64,000 bases of DNA, taken from contig CM068367.1 of the NCBI GenBank assembly GCA_034769895.1, positions 127,646,927 to 127,710,926 on the forward strand, in the 5' to 3' direction. Positions 1 to 12,865 of the stretch are shown in pieces. The position numbers were made by a program, and so were the translations under genes. This stretch comes from Magicicada septendecula (lineage: Eukaryota; Arthropoda; Insecta; Hemiptera; Cicadidae). The notes beneath the pieces are model-generated. The model was given only the letters and a program-made list of their open reading frames with translations, made no database searches and was not told where the DNA came from. Each line of letters opens with the position of its first letter. Positions within the stretch are counted from its first letter, which is position 1.

Positions 1-355
1 ATTCAACTAGTATTGTGAAAGTATATTCTATGTATAAATCATTTTTTATCTCGTGTCTTTTGCTTTAAAAGTGGTGTCTACGAAAATCTCTTTTACATTT
101 CACACGACATCTAAAATTTATTGTTCATATTTACAAACTTCTGTTACAATTATTCAAACAAAAAACTGTCCCACTCCTCACAAAATGGTATGAACAAAAA
201 ATAGACCGTAGGACAAAAAACATCTCCATTATCTTTTCCTGTGTCGTACTAAAAATCAGTTGTGAATTACAGAAAACAAACTAGTATTTGAATTCCATGG
301 ACACAAACTAATATTTTGCATTTAATTAATAAAGTTGTGCTAAAATGTTATAAGC

Positions 356-464
356 ACAAACAGAAATTACGCTGTCGCTCAACCACTATATACAGAATTC
401 CCGATTAGTGCTTCCGAGTCTCTCAACTCACCGAATATTTCCGAGGCTCGAAAGCGCTAATCAG
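356..464. repeat. Imperfect inverted repeat, possible MITE fragment
   Basis: Arms at 401-422 and 443-464 pair at 18 of 22 positions; all four mismatches are transitions, so most would be G-U pairs in RNA. The flank at 356-366 (CACAAACAGAA) and the arm text resemble the element at 2733-2863, which suggests two members of one small family. No transposase or target duplication was found. Confidence 0.45.
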
Positions 465-908
465 AACGCTTTGTGTGTAGCCAATTAACATTATTTTAAC
501 ACAAGTTATCGAAAAAAAATTGACAGCTACTCATGGTCCATTCTGTACAATACGCTCAGTCCCGTTCACACAACGACGGCTGTGCGGAAACCATAGCTAG
601 AGATTTAACAGTTCTTTAAATAAGTGCAAACCGTATCACGCTAGCCAGTAAACCACATGGACTGCTATTTCCACACGTTTCTGCCCACAAAGACCGGTCA
701 ATACCCTTATTACGGAGTACAAGACATCATAATAACAACGAGACGACAATTATCGAAGTTCGCTGCTATTACAATAATACGTTGGAACGTTTAATCTCCG
801 GTGTTTGGCGCTGTGCGTACCCGACAATTGTGCATAGTAGTATGTAATCACGGAATTACTGTGCCACACAGGCGGCTCAGCGAGACTTGTGTAATAAAGA
901 CAAAAGAT

Positions 909-931
909 TCTCTGTCTCTCTCTCTCTCTCT
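909..931. repeat. CT microsatellite
   Basis: A short pyrimidine dinucleotide run, mostly TC repeats. Confidence 0.9.
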
Positions 932-1840
932 GCATATACAAGAGTGGGATTATTTGTGCACAACAGAACTGTTCTGTTATGGGCTATAAACCGCAAGCCG
1001 GGGGGATCCTGCGCGCGCCTGAGAGGCAATTACACAGGCAATATAACTACAAGGTATGTTTGCAAACAACTATACTGCATGCGTACTTAACAAACGGTGA
1101 ATATTGATATTAAAATTTAGATGAAGGTCGTGATAAGAAAACTACTTATTTCCTTTTAAATATTTTAATAATGGCCGCTAATTGTTTTATAACAATGCAA
1201 AAGTAAAGTAACAGGTTGCTACGGTAGAAAGAAGATTATCTGAAATAATAAATGTCAGCACTCTTCTACGCACCTGAATTTTTTTTGATAATTTTTTAAG
1301 AATAATTAATTCTGGTAAATATTTAATAATAATCCGCGATTAACAAAAAAAATAAATAAAAATCATGTCACATATTAATACGACAAAAAACAATCTCAAA
1401 TTACATAAGTGAATACTGTATGAAAAAACTGCAGATACAGTTATGTCCATTCTTTTAGTTTTCAATAAAACAATCCCACAAACAAGCGTAAGATTCGCTT
1501 GCATTGCTCAGTTATTTCCCATCAATCAAATCGATTAAATTTGTAAATACAAGAGGGGTTTGGAGGAGGCAGCCAAACTGTTGAAACCACCTTCTGAACC
1601 ACTGACGAAATCGAGTCGGTGAAATTTTAGCGAACACTCGTTCTAATCCACTCTCTAGACGCTCTGACTTTCCGACGAATTCGGTCCTGAATCTCTCCTC
1701 AGGATGCTTTTTTCCTGCAGATTTTTTTAGCTTCTCTCAAAAATTTTCTTGATAAATGACGATACGGTTAAGTTATTCCAGGGATTATTCGGAACTACAA
1801 TAATTTTTTTATAATTCGGATACATCATCATCATCATCTT

Positions 1841-2180
1841 ATTCTTCTTAACGGTTTTAGGCTTTAGCGGCCTGTCCCTATTCCACAGTCCATCTTTTCT
1901 AGGTCGACCAACTTTTCTTCTGTCTCAAGGGTTGTAATCTTTCTTCCATTCTATTGATGTGTTGAATCCATTTTTTTCTGTATATTTTAATTCTTTCATT
2001 AACTGCAAAAGTATCTAAATAACTTCTTATCTATTCATTTCTTATACGAACTTGTCTATTACACCTTTCAACTGACTTCAGAAATTTCATTTCTGCTGTT
2101 TGTATCTTCTGTTCATCTTTTTTCTTTATGACCCAAGTTTCAGAACCATACAGTAGTGTAGGTACTGCCATTGTTTTATA
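1841..2180 (-). pseudogene. Decayed non-LTR retrotransposon reverse transcriptase, C-terminal tail
   Basis: Read on the minus strand from about 2180 downwards, the conceptual protein contains MAVPTLLYGSETW, then a lysine-rich stretch with QTAEMKFLKSVERC and, after a stop, KWIQHINRMEERL. This order (YGSE-W, then EMKFLRSV, then W--H--RM) is the conserved C-terminal part that follows the reverse transcriptase domain in many insect non-LTR elements. Stops interrupt it, so it is dead. Downstream in its sense lies a (GAT)n run at about 1828-1840, as in several other copies in this window. The exact clade cannot be told from the tail. Confidence 0.75.
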
Positions 2181-2732
2181 AAATTTTTTATAATTCGAAT
2201 ACCAATTCCAATACTATCTTTTCCATTTTATCAACATATAAATACAGAAACTGGATTTTTAGATATCTCTCTTACAGGCGATCGCACTCCTCTCGAGAGG
2301 CCCATGTTCCGCTTAATTTAAACACGCATACCATTAAAAATGATGTAACTCTATACGTCTTGAAGCCACCAAATCCAAAGTAGGGCCAACGTTACATAGC
2401 AACTACTGTGCGTGCGCATTCCTATTCTTACAAATTTACGTCTCCTGCTTGGCCGTGATGAATCATCGGGTCATTCAACCTTTTAGTTCAACATAATCTT
2501 CACAACATATTTAAACTGCGGCATATAGGTAGGATCGCTCTCGAAACATAGGCTATGGGTTTCCAGCTAAATACACGTACTTATCAGATTAGACGATCAC
2601 TTTCCGGTCAGGAAATCGACCAAGGTGGCAACCCAGCGCGCAATATAGCCATCTTGCCTAAGGCGTAATATAGCCAACAAGATGTTGTCAACCTATTAGT
2701 TCGTACTTTAATTAAAAATGTTGTTAGTGGTT

Positions 2733-2863
2733 ATAATCACAAACAGAATAATCATTGAACATGAAATAGCCTTATTTCCGATTTGACGATGAGCTGTGAA
2801 GCTTGAAAGCTCTAATCGGAATATTTTTTTATAGTGGTGTGCAACAGTGATTATTCTGTTTGT
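2733..2863. repeat. Fold-back element (MITE-like)
   Basis: Arms share 16 exact complementary bases (2739-2754 ACAAACAGAATAATCA against 2848-2863), with weaker pairing beyond them on both sides. The inner part has a second small inverted repeat that begins CCGATT and ends AATCGG. It resembles the sequence around 356-464. No open frame is present, so it would be a non-autonomous element. Confidence 0.55.
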
Positions 2864-5030
2864 TATAGTTCGTACATTCATACAAAGAACGGCTTCACCG
2901 CTTAACCAAACCGTTCTGTATAATAACTTTTAGTTGTGTTTCACTATAGGTCTAACCAATAAATAAACTACAAACCGAATTTTCAATCTTTTTCCGAAAG
3001 CCAAGTTCGGTCGCACGTGAACATGCATTCTAGGCACTATTTGGCAATCAACATTGTACTGCGAGCTGTGTGCAGTATTTGAACAACTGTGTTTGCCAGT
3101 GTTTTAAACGTGTACTTGTGTTTTTCTTAAAGTAAAAGTGTCGTGTTTCCAACTGTACACACGCACACAGTCGTCGAATTCAGGGCGAAAAAAATACAAA
3201 TTGTATAGCCTCTAAAGGAAAATACCTCGTAATTTTTAAAATAATTAAATACGAGTAACCGGCAAAACAGACACAACAATTTAATTTCTTGCGAAACGAG
3301 ATGATAAAGAGATCGATATACAGTTTGACTAGATAGTATGCTGATCGTGGCGGATTCCGGAGAATCGCTGCAGAATATTTAATTTGACAGCCCAGAGGCA
3401 GAACTGGAGAAGTACAAAATGATAATAAATGCGACCAACATCAATACTACGGTAATAACAAACACAAATACACATAATATATAATTAAGGGGTAATGATA
3501 TAGAGCAAATGAAGGCATTTAAGTATATGGACTCGGTGATTGCTAAGAGTGGCATAACTAACCAGGACATTAACGAACGAATTGATATCACTGGCAGATT
3601 ATTTAACGTAGTAATAATAAATATATTCTAAAATTTCCAAAATATACAAAAATTCAAAAATTTAGCACTAGTCAGGACTACTCTTCTCACGGCAGGAAAC
3701 TCTTCACGTTACAAAAACCAAAAAAAGGATCAACGCCTTGGAAATGAAATTACTTAGGCGTACCGAGGGAAAATCCAAAAATAAAGATCCAGGTAGACTA
3801 ATTTATTATTTGGTATTAATTACTGACCTTTATTTACATAACGGCAGTAACGATATACAATATTATTTTTCTGAACAGATTCTATTTCCAAAGTACTGAC
3901 TGAAACTGGTATTACCCAACACCGTGTTGACGCGCACAAACAGTTGACTTTGTTCAGAAGCACATAAGTACAGTGCGTACTCGAATCCGGTTGTAACATG
4001 ACTCGGTACACGTTTATCAGGAATGGTATCACGAGACCATCGTAATTGACGTCAAACAGCTACGAGCAATTGACTTAATGATTAGAGTTTATCAGCAATT
4101 TATAGAGATGTGTCGTTTGTGAATAATGAGTTGCAACTTCAGACTTACAAGCTACATGGCCCGGTTCGTTGTAACGCTAATTCAAAACAGAGAATGAATC
4201 AAGTTACAAGGTAATCGAGGTCGTGTTAGCGGCGAGGTAGTCATCTGCCTAACTTTAAATGTTACGGCCAAACTGCTTCCTCGTATACCAGTCTACCAAT
4301 ACATAATGTACAGTACGTATTTTCACAAAAGTATCATAATATCTACGATATGATTGTACAACGACTGAACTTTTATAACGCTTCTATCAAAACTCTTTAC
4401 GTCTTCTAACCCTCTCTAACAAAAGGCACTGCCTGTTGTTTAATCAGTTTACAAGGATTCTCGTCACCTTCTCGCTGGCAGGGCCTAACATCCCTTTGCT
4501 ATCCGGAAATCTGCTTCTAGTGATGCGCACCAAACGACGGCACCCTAACAGTGGGCAGGGCGTACAAAACAAGAACTCACAGTGTCAACAGAAAACTAAA
4601 AGGGCGATTATCTGCAAGATGAATACGTGATATCTGTGGGAGTCTAACCCTGTCAGAAATTCGTCAACAGCGACTAGTCGAGAAAGTACAATGCAAACAG
4701 ACACAGAACAGCCTGAAAAGTGCTACGTATTGCAGTGGACAAATAACATGACGATGAATTGTCGACATTAATTTGCACCCCTAAGTTTAATCCTGTTTTG
4801 TGGGACGAGACACGGAAGAATAATAATTCTGCAAGAAACTGCGATTAAAATGTAAACACTCACGTACGGAACTATATAAACGATAATACATAAACAAAAA
4901 TATAACAATCTACAATATAAGCACTAAACGTATGCAGACAAAAAATACAGAAACGATCGTTGTCCGTATCATTTTTTTTTTCCATATGACCCACTGTGGA
5001 CTACGTTTGGTTCAACTGGTTCCTCCCTTC

Positions 5031-5140
5031 TTCTCCTCTCCCACGTCTCCTTCATTCTTGATCGATGTCTCTCCCTCCTTTCTCTTCCTCCTCTCCCACG
5101 TCTCCTTCATTCTTGATCGATGTCTCTCCCTCCTTTCGTC
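5031..5140. repeat. Two-copy 55-bp tandem duplication, pyrimidine-rich
   Basis: The text starting CCACGTCTCCTTCATTCTTG at 5041 recurs at 5096, giving a period of 55 bp. The copies are almost identical. Confidence 0.85.
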
Positions 5141-6598
5141 AGTTCGTATCATTTGTTTATTTTATTTTTATTTTTTAATCCCGTAATCATGATTAAAATG
5201 AGTTTTTTTTTTAATATTTTGAAAACAAAACTCATAAAACACGGAGCAGGGCAGAGAACACGAATTACAGAAGTAAAAACTTATAGGTATAGCTTGTCGT
5301 TACAAACGGACCGAATGAATATCGGCATAAATAATGAAGTATGCCCTGACTTAAACTCACCTATAACAGGATAAAGACTGGGGGGGGGGGGTATACATAA
5401 AACGTCATGTATATCAAATTTGTTATTCAGTAATTGTAATTGTAATTTTTTTTTTCAATTTAATTCAGTAACTGTAATTTTACAAGCTCAAAGCCTGATC
5501 ATTCTTTGGAGGACGGGAAATGAGAAAAATGATTCTGTAAGATGCTCCTATTAAAATAAATAAAGTATACAACAACGGTACAGTACAAAAACAACCGTTT
5601 ATACGGAGATATCATAAACTACAATCGTAAGCAGCATTAAACCTTTGCAGAAGTAATAAATCTCGCAAAACTATATTTTATTAGTGTACATACGAAACAC
5701 TTGGTTTATTGTTACTATTTTCCATCGTTTAATAATGATTAAAACGTGCGTTCTTTTAATAGCGATTCACCAAGTATAAACGTAATGTCATAGTTTAAAC
5801 GGACACGCGAGGGGTCGAAAGGGGGAAGCAGACAAGAAGACGACGGATTAATTCGATAACGTCGCGGTAACAGTCGGTACAAAACACGAAAGCCGCAGTG
5901 TACGTATGTACCGTTATTACGGGAGCGAGCGCTCGCCATATAATTACCTTCACAAATAAACGTTACTACTACTACTACTACTACGGCATATTAATTTTAC
6001 AAAAACAAGTTTCTCTAGACATTGCCAAGGTCGCGGGTGTGTTTAGTTCAAGGTCGTTTCGTTGCCAAACCGCGTTGTGTTTGTGTAGGATTCGCTCACG
6101 TTTTGCATGTTCGCGAGAACCTATCACGCAACCGTGCCGCGCGCTGCAACATTGGCAAAATTTTTGGCCAAGGTTGATAAGTCTGTCTCTGTCTCTCTCA
6201 ATAGCTAGCACGTCCTCAGTACCAGTTCCGCGTTGGTACTGTCTCGAATGTCACCCACATAAATACGGACGTGTCGTCCAGGGTTTACGGTACCGTTACT
6301 GTAAGTTATGTGCATTTGTACCATCGAATCAAAACTGTCATAATTTAAACTCCGTCGATAGGATAAATTTTCGTTACAATGATCGAGTACTACGAGAGGC
6401 AAGAAATCTTTCACTTAAACCTTTAACACGACTCAAACGTTCGCCGAGAATTTGTTTCTCCTGACAAGCAAGTCTTAATTTATCAAACTCGTGGTACTGT
6501 ACCACTGCATTATTCGATGTGTGTAAGTGGCATTCAATTTGACGTATCAGTTCGTTCCCTCCTGTCGGTAGATATAGGCCTGTAATTTCTTGCATATA

Positions 6599-6612
6599 CG
6601 CGCGCGCGCGCG
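6599..6612. repeat. Alternating CG tract
   Basis: Seven CG dinucleotides in a row, preceded by alternating purine-pyrimidine bases. Such tracts can adopt left-handed DNA; no function is implied here. Confidence 0.8.
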
Positions 6613-6933
6613 AAACAGTCAATATTCTGTTTTTTTTTTTACAGTGGTGAAGAGTAAGTGTATTTCATATGTATTTTAATTTCACACAAATTTCTTCCAC
6701 GTTTTTGTTCTGTGGCAGCCACTTTCGCGTCAGCGACGTGTTCCCTCTCTTTTTGTTTCAGTATTATTGCCACTGTTTTATGTCACATTCCCTTCTTTTC
6801 TCAATCCATCCCAAAACTGTTTCTGCAGTTTTGTGTTTTTCTTGATTAGGCAGCCACCCCATCAATTCAGATACATTATTCTATAAATTCAAGCGTAGAC
6901 TGCATTTCCAAACTTCTTCTACCTTTCATGTGT

Positions 6934-7065
6934 TTGAAGTCTTCTTCCGGTATGGACCGCAACTAACAGGATCACACAGACATGAGAATACTCATTGTAA
7001 GACGAGTAAAACACGTTATCATACAAGACATTTTTGACGCGGTCCATACCGGAAGAAGATTTCAA
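6934..7065. repeat. Fold-back element with near-perfect 27-bp arms
   Basis: Positions 6934-6960 and 7039-7065 are inverted copies with 26 of 27 bases matching (core CTTCTTCCGGTATGGACCGC). A spacer of 78 bp with no open frame separates them. This looks like a short non-autonomous DNA element, or the hairpin end of one. No clear target duplication was found. Confidence 0.7.
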
Positions 7066-10000
7066 AAACATAATGGACACTGGCGCGGAAACCTACGTGA
7101 GAATATATTTTTCTAGCTTCTGCATTTCTACCTATTTTGTAACACCTGAGACTCTTATCAGGTAATTCACTTTACAGTCTATATTCTGTTTTTCATTCAG
7201 AACCCACGACACATCCAAAAAACATTGTAGGTGATCAAAGTGACGTATATGCCTACGACACTTCGACACGCGATTCATTGTATGCCTCGCCGGCATAAAT
7301 CACCGTGATTTGTGTGTTTGGCGACACTACAACAGCATTCGCGTCGCATTCTGTGTTCAAAACGAACTGTTTGTGGCGCGTTTATTTTCCAACACTCACA
7401 ACTACGAGGTGTAATTCATACAATGTTTGAAAGTTCCTAATGTTTATAATGTTATACAAGAGAACCCGAGGTTGCCAACACTACAGTGAGCCAAATGCCT
7501 GATGGCAATTCCCACCGCACCTACCCCTTGTTTACGTTTCCACTAAGCTGTTAATTTTCTGCGCGAATGAAGTTCGACATATCGAATCTCGGCAGCTGCT
7601 TGACAAGCTAAATAAAGAAAAATATACGCTCCAGAAACAGGATAACAATTATAATAAGGAGTGTTATCCGTTTTACATTCTCCTGAACTGGGTTGATAGC
7701 TGATGCAAGCAGGTTGCACGTTTACTGAAAAGGTATAGAATACAAAGAATACAACGGGGGATAATGAGACTAAACGGGAGATAAGGTTTCTTATTCTTAT
7801 GAATAAGAAGGCACCCGTGGCTTGGTTGCACCATCTAGGTCGAGCCTAATGGCTGGCAGAAGATTACTGGGCTGGTTCTTATACCTGGGAATGTGTGGAA
7901 AGTTGTTTATATCGCTCCCATATTGTGGGTACGTCAGAATTTAAATATTTTGATAATACAATTGCTAATAAATTTTCTTCTGTTAAAATAACGTGTCGAA
8001 ACGTCAGTGCGTCTGTTGAAATATCCTTACCGATGCGTCCCAGCGACAGCGATTGCCTTTCCTAATAGCGGAAGGTCATAATAATTTTTTTCTCCATCAT
8101 CTTCCCCTCCCCTCTCTCGCTGTACAGTCTATGAATCAGAACCACACAGAAAAACCTGCTTTTTGTTTTGGGTCCAGTATTTCTTGAAATTAGCTCTTTT
8201 TTGCTTTTTCGTAATAGATACGTTTATCTACACGGTCTCAAATCAAAACATAAATCTTAAAAAAACGCTACATCTGAAGAGCCAGCTAGCACAAAACTAC
8301 TATCATGCATTATTCAAGATATTCTGTCGAACGTCTATTCACCGAGACTCTGCTGCTCAGTGTTTGAAAATCCTCATCTCTTCAGCTGAATTTTCATTTT
8401 TTTTTTTTATATGGTTCATCTTCGATTACCATCATAGGCCTATCTGTACTTTCTTTCCGTTCACCTTCAGTCAATGTTACGACCTCTCGTTTTCATAAGC
8501 ACACTGTCCCGTTGATCGCTCTCCCGTTTAGTCAAAAAACTATATCACACCTGCAGGCATGCTGATTACCCTACTTATCTCACTTTTCGTCACCTGATTT
8601 TTCCCCGTCGTCTATAAAATAGTACATTAAAATACATTATGATACTATTCTTGCAAGACGAAGGACTATCAAATGTGTCACAGTTATAAACATAAAAGAT
8701 TCCCATTAAAAGCGTAAAACAATCGCATCGAATATCACAATTAGTCACAAAAAAAAGAGAAATAACAAATCTACTCGAATTTTGATCGAGACAATAGCTG
8801 TTACGTAACACTTCTTAAAATTTCGCTACATGCACCAAAGCCCAAAGCAATAACAAAATTGTTGTATACGTGACAGATATAAACGTTTTTCAGAGAATCG
8901 TTGCGACCCTTGATCTCAGATAAAACGTACTCAAGAAAAATTACTGTAAATACATTACATAACGTTATGGCAGTAAAAATTGCACCATTTACGAGGATTA
9001 TTTAAAACAAAATACTAACATTAGTAACATTCATTCTTGACGGTATACCACCCACCTTTTCCACGGTAGTGAATGACACTGGAAGTGAATGAAGATACTA
9101 ACGATAACAGATTCGCGACGATTGAGTGCAAAAACGGTTCACCGCCCAAAACAAAACTTTATTATTAATAAATATTACTGTAGCACTCGACTGACACCAA
9201 GAAAGCACTTATCGAAAAGAGTGATAACGTACCTGCTCCGAAAGTTACAAGCCACTCGAGACGTGCTGCTTGTATTTTTTTGCCCAAGGTCGAACATGTA
9301 CGTTTTTGTTTCTAGAAACGACCGAACGGTAGATACAAAACCCGTCAAATACGACATAACCTGTCCGTCCAGAGAGATAAACAACAGAAAAGTGACGCGA
9401 AGTGGCAAGGCGACAGGCACACGGAGTAGTTATGTAACCAATGATAACACGGCATACACACGGGGTTACAGCAATAGTAGCAGCGGTGTACATGTACTAC
9501 ATACGAGAACGGTGATTAATAGGTTTAATGGAATTACTACTACCTGCACAGCTGACACAACTCAATGGCCGACAGTCGTAGCGGGAGTGTTGGCCGTTTA
9601 CCGCACCAACTACACATGCAACAGAGTCATTCATTCCACTGACACGAGTGTTACAAAATATCATTTCTACGATTTAAAATTTTGCCATCTTATCTAGTAC
9701 TTAGATGAAAACCATACTCTATACACACTTTCTGCTACATAGTTATTAACACATCATTGTGAGATCTGTGTCAAAGGGGATGATTGGTTAGCAGGTCCTC
9801 TCTGTTGTTCGCCTTCCTTTTTAATTCCTGGTATGACAGTTCATGACCTGCATAACCTAAGCCATGAATTCCAAACGTGGTCTTGCTTTACAATTTTCCC
9901 CCTCTATCTTTCCTTCTATGACTCTTTTCGTTATGCTGCCGTTCCTTAATAACGGGTGGAGCAACGAGAACACAATTTGTGTTAGCTCGTGTTCGGTTAC

Positions 10001-10269
10001 TATGGCAACAATAAATAAACAGATGGTTTTATAACCTCAGTTAAACTATGCCATTTCAGTAAACATGGCTTAATGACGAGTTGAACATCGTGCATCTGCT
10101 GTAGAAAAGGTTTTCTAAAAGTAATGATTCCTACATAACAAAAGAAAGACTGCTCAGAAATCATTTCAACGTTGGGAGCCATGGAAGAATTCCAGATCGC
10201 TGAACAATATCGAAATGGGAAATAAAGAACATATGGAACCACTGCCTCGACACAATAAAACAACTGGAG
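7066..10269. other. Gene-free interval
   Basis: No supportable gene. Positions 7240-7700 are somewhat richer in CG and may be a dispersed repeat I cannot name. The 202-codon open frame at 9089-9697 is discussed under rejected items. Confidence 0.5.
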
Positions 10270-10732
10270 GAAGTGTAAAAACAGTGCGTGCGCCATAAAA
10301 TGTGGAAGGGTCAGTGTTGAGGCCTTGGTTCGAAGATCGGTTGATCTCAAGATTTCATGCAATACTCTGACCAGCGCGATATCCAGACCCGTCTGCGCGT
10401 GATTTCTTTTTGTGGGGCTATCTGAAGTTTACGGTTTTACAGTCACGACCACGTGATATAAATAAACTCACGCAGCGAATCATCAAAGAAATTCAGGTGA
10501 TCCGCAAACCATGCTACAGAGAGTCATGGGTAGCTATTTCAATCGGCTTCAAGAATGTAAGCGTGTTATTGGGCGTCACTTCAGGGATGCTATTTTCAAA
10601 CTATGAAAATGACTAAGTAAAAATGCTGTCTTATTACATTTGTATTTATACTATATTTGACTTTAAAATATTCAACGAGTTCCTATTGTGACAGTTTTAA
10701 ATTGTTGTGTTCTCATTGCCCCACCCTGTATA
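10270..10732 (+). pseudogene. C-terminal remnant of a Tc1/mariner-like transposase
   Basis: Translated in changing frames, 10330-10614 gives RFHAIL, a stop, PARYPDPSARDFFLWGYLK, RPRDINKLTQRIIKEIQVI and then, in another frame, MLQRVMGSYFNRLQECKRV and GRHFRDAIFKL. In the DD-D transposases common in insects the equivalent of 'PARSPDLSPCDFFLWGYLK' carries the last catalytic aspartate; the tail matches their C-terminus. At least one stop and one frame change break it. At 10710-10732 the text ending CCCCACCCTGTAT looks like a terminal repeat of such an element. The 5' part and the other terminus were not found. Confidence 0.7.
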
Positions 10733-11446
10733 TGCCCAATCAATTCAGCTCTTCTTTTTAATTATTTTAAAAAACTTCCATCTTCTCCAGCTCTGCGAAA
10801 CATCTCAGATATTAAGATTAAATATTACAGTGTAATAAAATTGTCCTACATAAGTCATTCCATAATTCTGATAAGTAGAAAATACGTAAATACAAACATT
10901 TCTTCTGTTTTTACATGTTTAGTAGACCAAGACAGTCAATAGAAAATCCACATTCATTTATTTATTTGTCTTTACTGTCAATAACAAACATCATTTTCCT
11001 TTCGGCAAAAAGCCATAACAAATTTGTTATTCATGTTACGGTATGACAAATAAGTGTAATGAATTTGAATAAACAAGATAGAAAGTTTATACCTCACGGG
11101 GTGGCTCGGCCCCTAAACGATGAGAAGTGGACTATAATGTTTATAAACACAACACTTCATTAAACAAACCACTTTATTTAATGAATAATTCTACAAATTC
11201 GAGTACAACGGGAACCGTTCAAAACAATATAGGCCTAAGCAACTGACTACAGAATTAGAGCTTACTGGTGCGCACACCCCACTAAATGTCCAACTTTCAT
11301 ACGTCCTAACAGAATTAGAATATTTTATATTTTTTCTCAACATCTACAAGTCATGTTATATAAAAGAATTGTGAAAGAAACAAAAAAGTTACCCACTTTC
11401 ATGTACCCTTTGAATGTTTTTGCTTTTTCTCCACCAGAAGTTAAAA
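10733..11446. other. Gene-free interval
   Basis: No supportable gene or repeat; AT-rich sequence leading into the composite array. Confidence 0.5.
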
Positions 11447-11915
11447 TATCGGTATGGAGAACCATACACGACTTCCCTGTTCTAAGATTTATATTTAAAA
11501 TCATTTACGAAATGAAATGTTTCCATAGAAACTACTTCTTTCCACTTATTGCTTAAGCCTTAACCACAGTACTGTGGTCACTAACGTATACCACCACACG
11601 TTATCGCACTCGATTTTCGCTGATGATGGCAGTCGACGGCACTGCCGAAACGTCTGGTTTTGCAGAAAACATTGGACCACGCCAATCAGCCCGGGAAGGA
11701 AGTTTAACAAAAAACTACTTCTTTGTTGCCGATAACGTAATACATATATAAAAAATTATCCCCTCCTCCATCAACTATAATTTTCATTTATAGAAAATTA
11801 CCCCCACCCCGTTCAACTAGCCTCTTCATTTATAGATATTTCATCTACGTTTCTACAGTGGATTATTAAGATCTTCTTATCAGGATACTTTATTTATCAA
11901 AATTAAGTACTTTAC
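11447..11915 (+). repeat. Array head block 1
   Basis: The most diverged head at its left end, and the copy with the best stem in the CTGATGA...GAAAC motif. A perfect palindrome (ACCACAGTACTGTGGT) lies at 11563-11578. CTGATGA is at 11620-11626, a 6-bp stem at 11628-11633 and 11641-11646, and GAAAC at 11647-11651. Confidence 0.75.
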
Positions 11916-12865
11916 TCTTGTTACAACAAAAAAAAGTTTCCGGTAAACTACCCTTTCCCCGTAACCGATCATCACCAAAATCAATAGGCCTTGAGTCTTC
12001 TACAACTCAGGCACATATGTACAAATTATTTGATTCTGGTTGAATTTACGGCAGTTATCGTTCGTCATAGAAAAAATTAACCTTGTTATCACATAAAACG
12101 TAGCACTTAAATTACCCCTTTCTCTTGACTGATCTTCACCAAAATCTTGAGTCCTCTACAATTCAGGGATGCCTGGAAAACATTATTGATTATGTTTGAA
12201 TGTGCGGCAGTTATCGTTCGTCATAGAAACAATTACTCTTGTTAAAACATAAAAGGTGGCTGGTAAACTACCCCTTTCCCTTAACCGATCTTCACCAAAA
12301 ACAACACACCTTGAGTACTCTACAATTCAGGGCTGTATGCAAAACATTATTTGATTCTCTGTGGATTTTATCGTTCGTCAAAGAAAAAATTACTCTTGTT
12401 AAAACATAAAACGTTGCTGGTAAAGTACCCCGTTTCCCTTAACCGATCTTCAACAAAATCAACAGACCTTGAGTTCTGTATAATTCAAAAAGGTATGCAA
12501 AAGAGTAGTTGATTCTATTTGAATTTACGGCATTTTTCGTTCGTCATAGAAAAAATTACCCTTGTTAAAACATAAAATGTTGCAGGTAAACTACCCCATT
12601 GCCATAACCGATCTTCACCAAAACCAACCGGTCTTGAGAACTCTACAAATCAGGGCTGTATGCAAAAAATTATTTGTTTCTGTTTGAATTTGCGGCTGTT
12701 ATCGTTTGCCATAGAAAAAAAAATCTACTGACACACACAAACACATTTCGAAAAATGACTTTTTTCATGTTTTGAGTGTAGTACAATCAGAATCTGCAAT
12801 AATCTCGAACACGATTTTTTTTGCCATCACCATACTTCCATTTCCTTAAGGAACATGGAAATAAA

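Larger units (their letters stand above)
1..1840. other. Gene-free interval
   Basis: I see no supportable gene. The stretch is AT-rich with stops in all frames. It holds an imperfect inverted repeat at 401-464 and a CT microsatellite at 909-931, listed separately. The small open frames near 750-1090 run through the CT repeat and resemble no protein I know. Confidence 0.6.
2181..6930. other. Gene-free interval with small repeats
   Basis: No gene can be supported. Small features inside are a fold-back at 2733-2863, a 55-bp tandem duplication near 5031-5140, a run of 12 G at 5380-5391, a TAC run near 5964-5983 that makes a spurious poly-tyrosine frame, and an alternating CG run at 6599-6612. 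Positions 5750-6350 are richer in CG dinucleotides than the surroundings, but I see no exon or promoter I would defend. Confidence 0.55.

Noticed and set aside
3975..4000. tRNA gene suggested by CTCGAATCCGG
   Set aside because: There is no A box at the right distance and no cloverleaf pairing.
5898..6464. 188-codon open frame on the plus strand
   Set aside because: It contains a poly-tyrosine run from a TAC repeat and a serine/leucine run from a CT tract, has overlapping frames on the other strand, and no domain. Probably chance in a GC-richer patch.
9089..9697. 202-codon open frame on the plus strand
   Set aside because: Rich in Thr, Arg and Tyr with no motif, no codon pattern and competing minus-strand frames. 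I could not connect it with any family.
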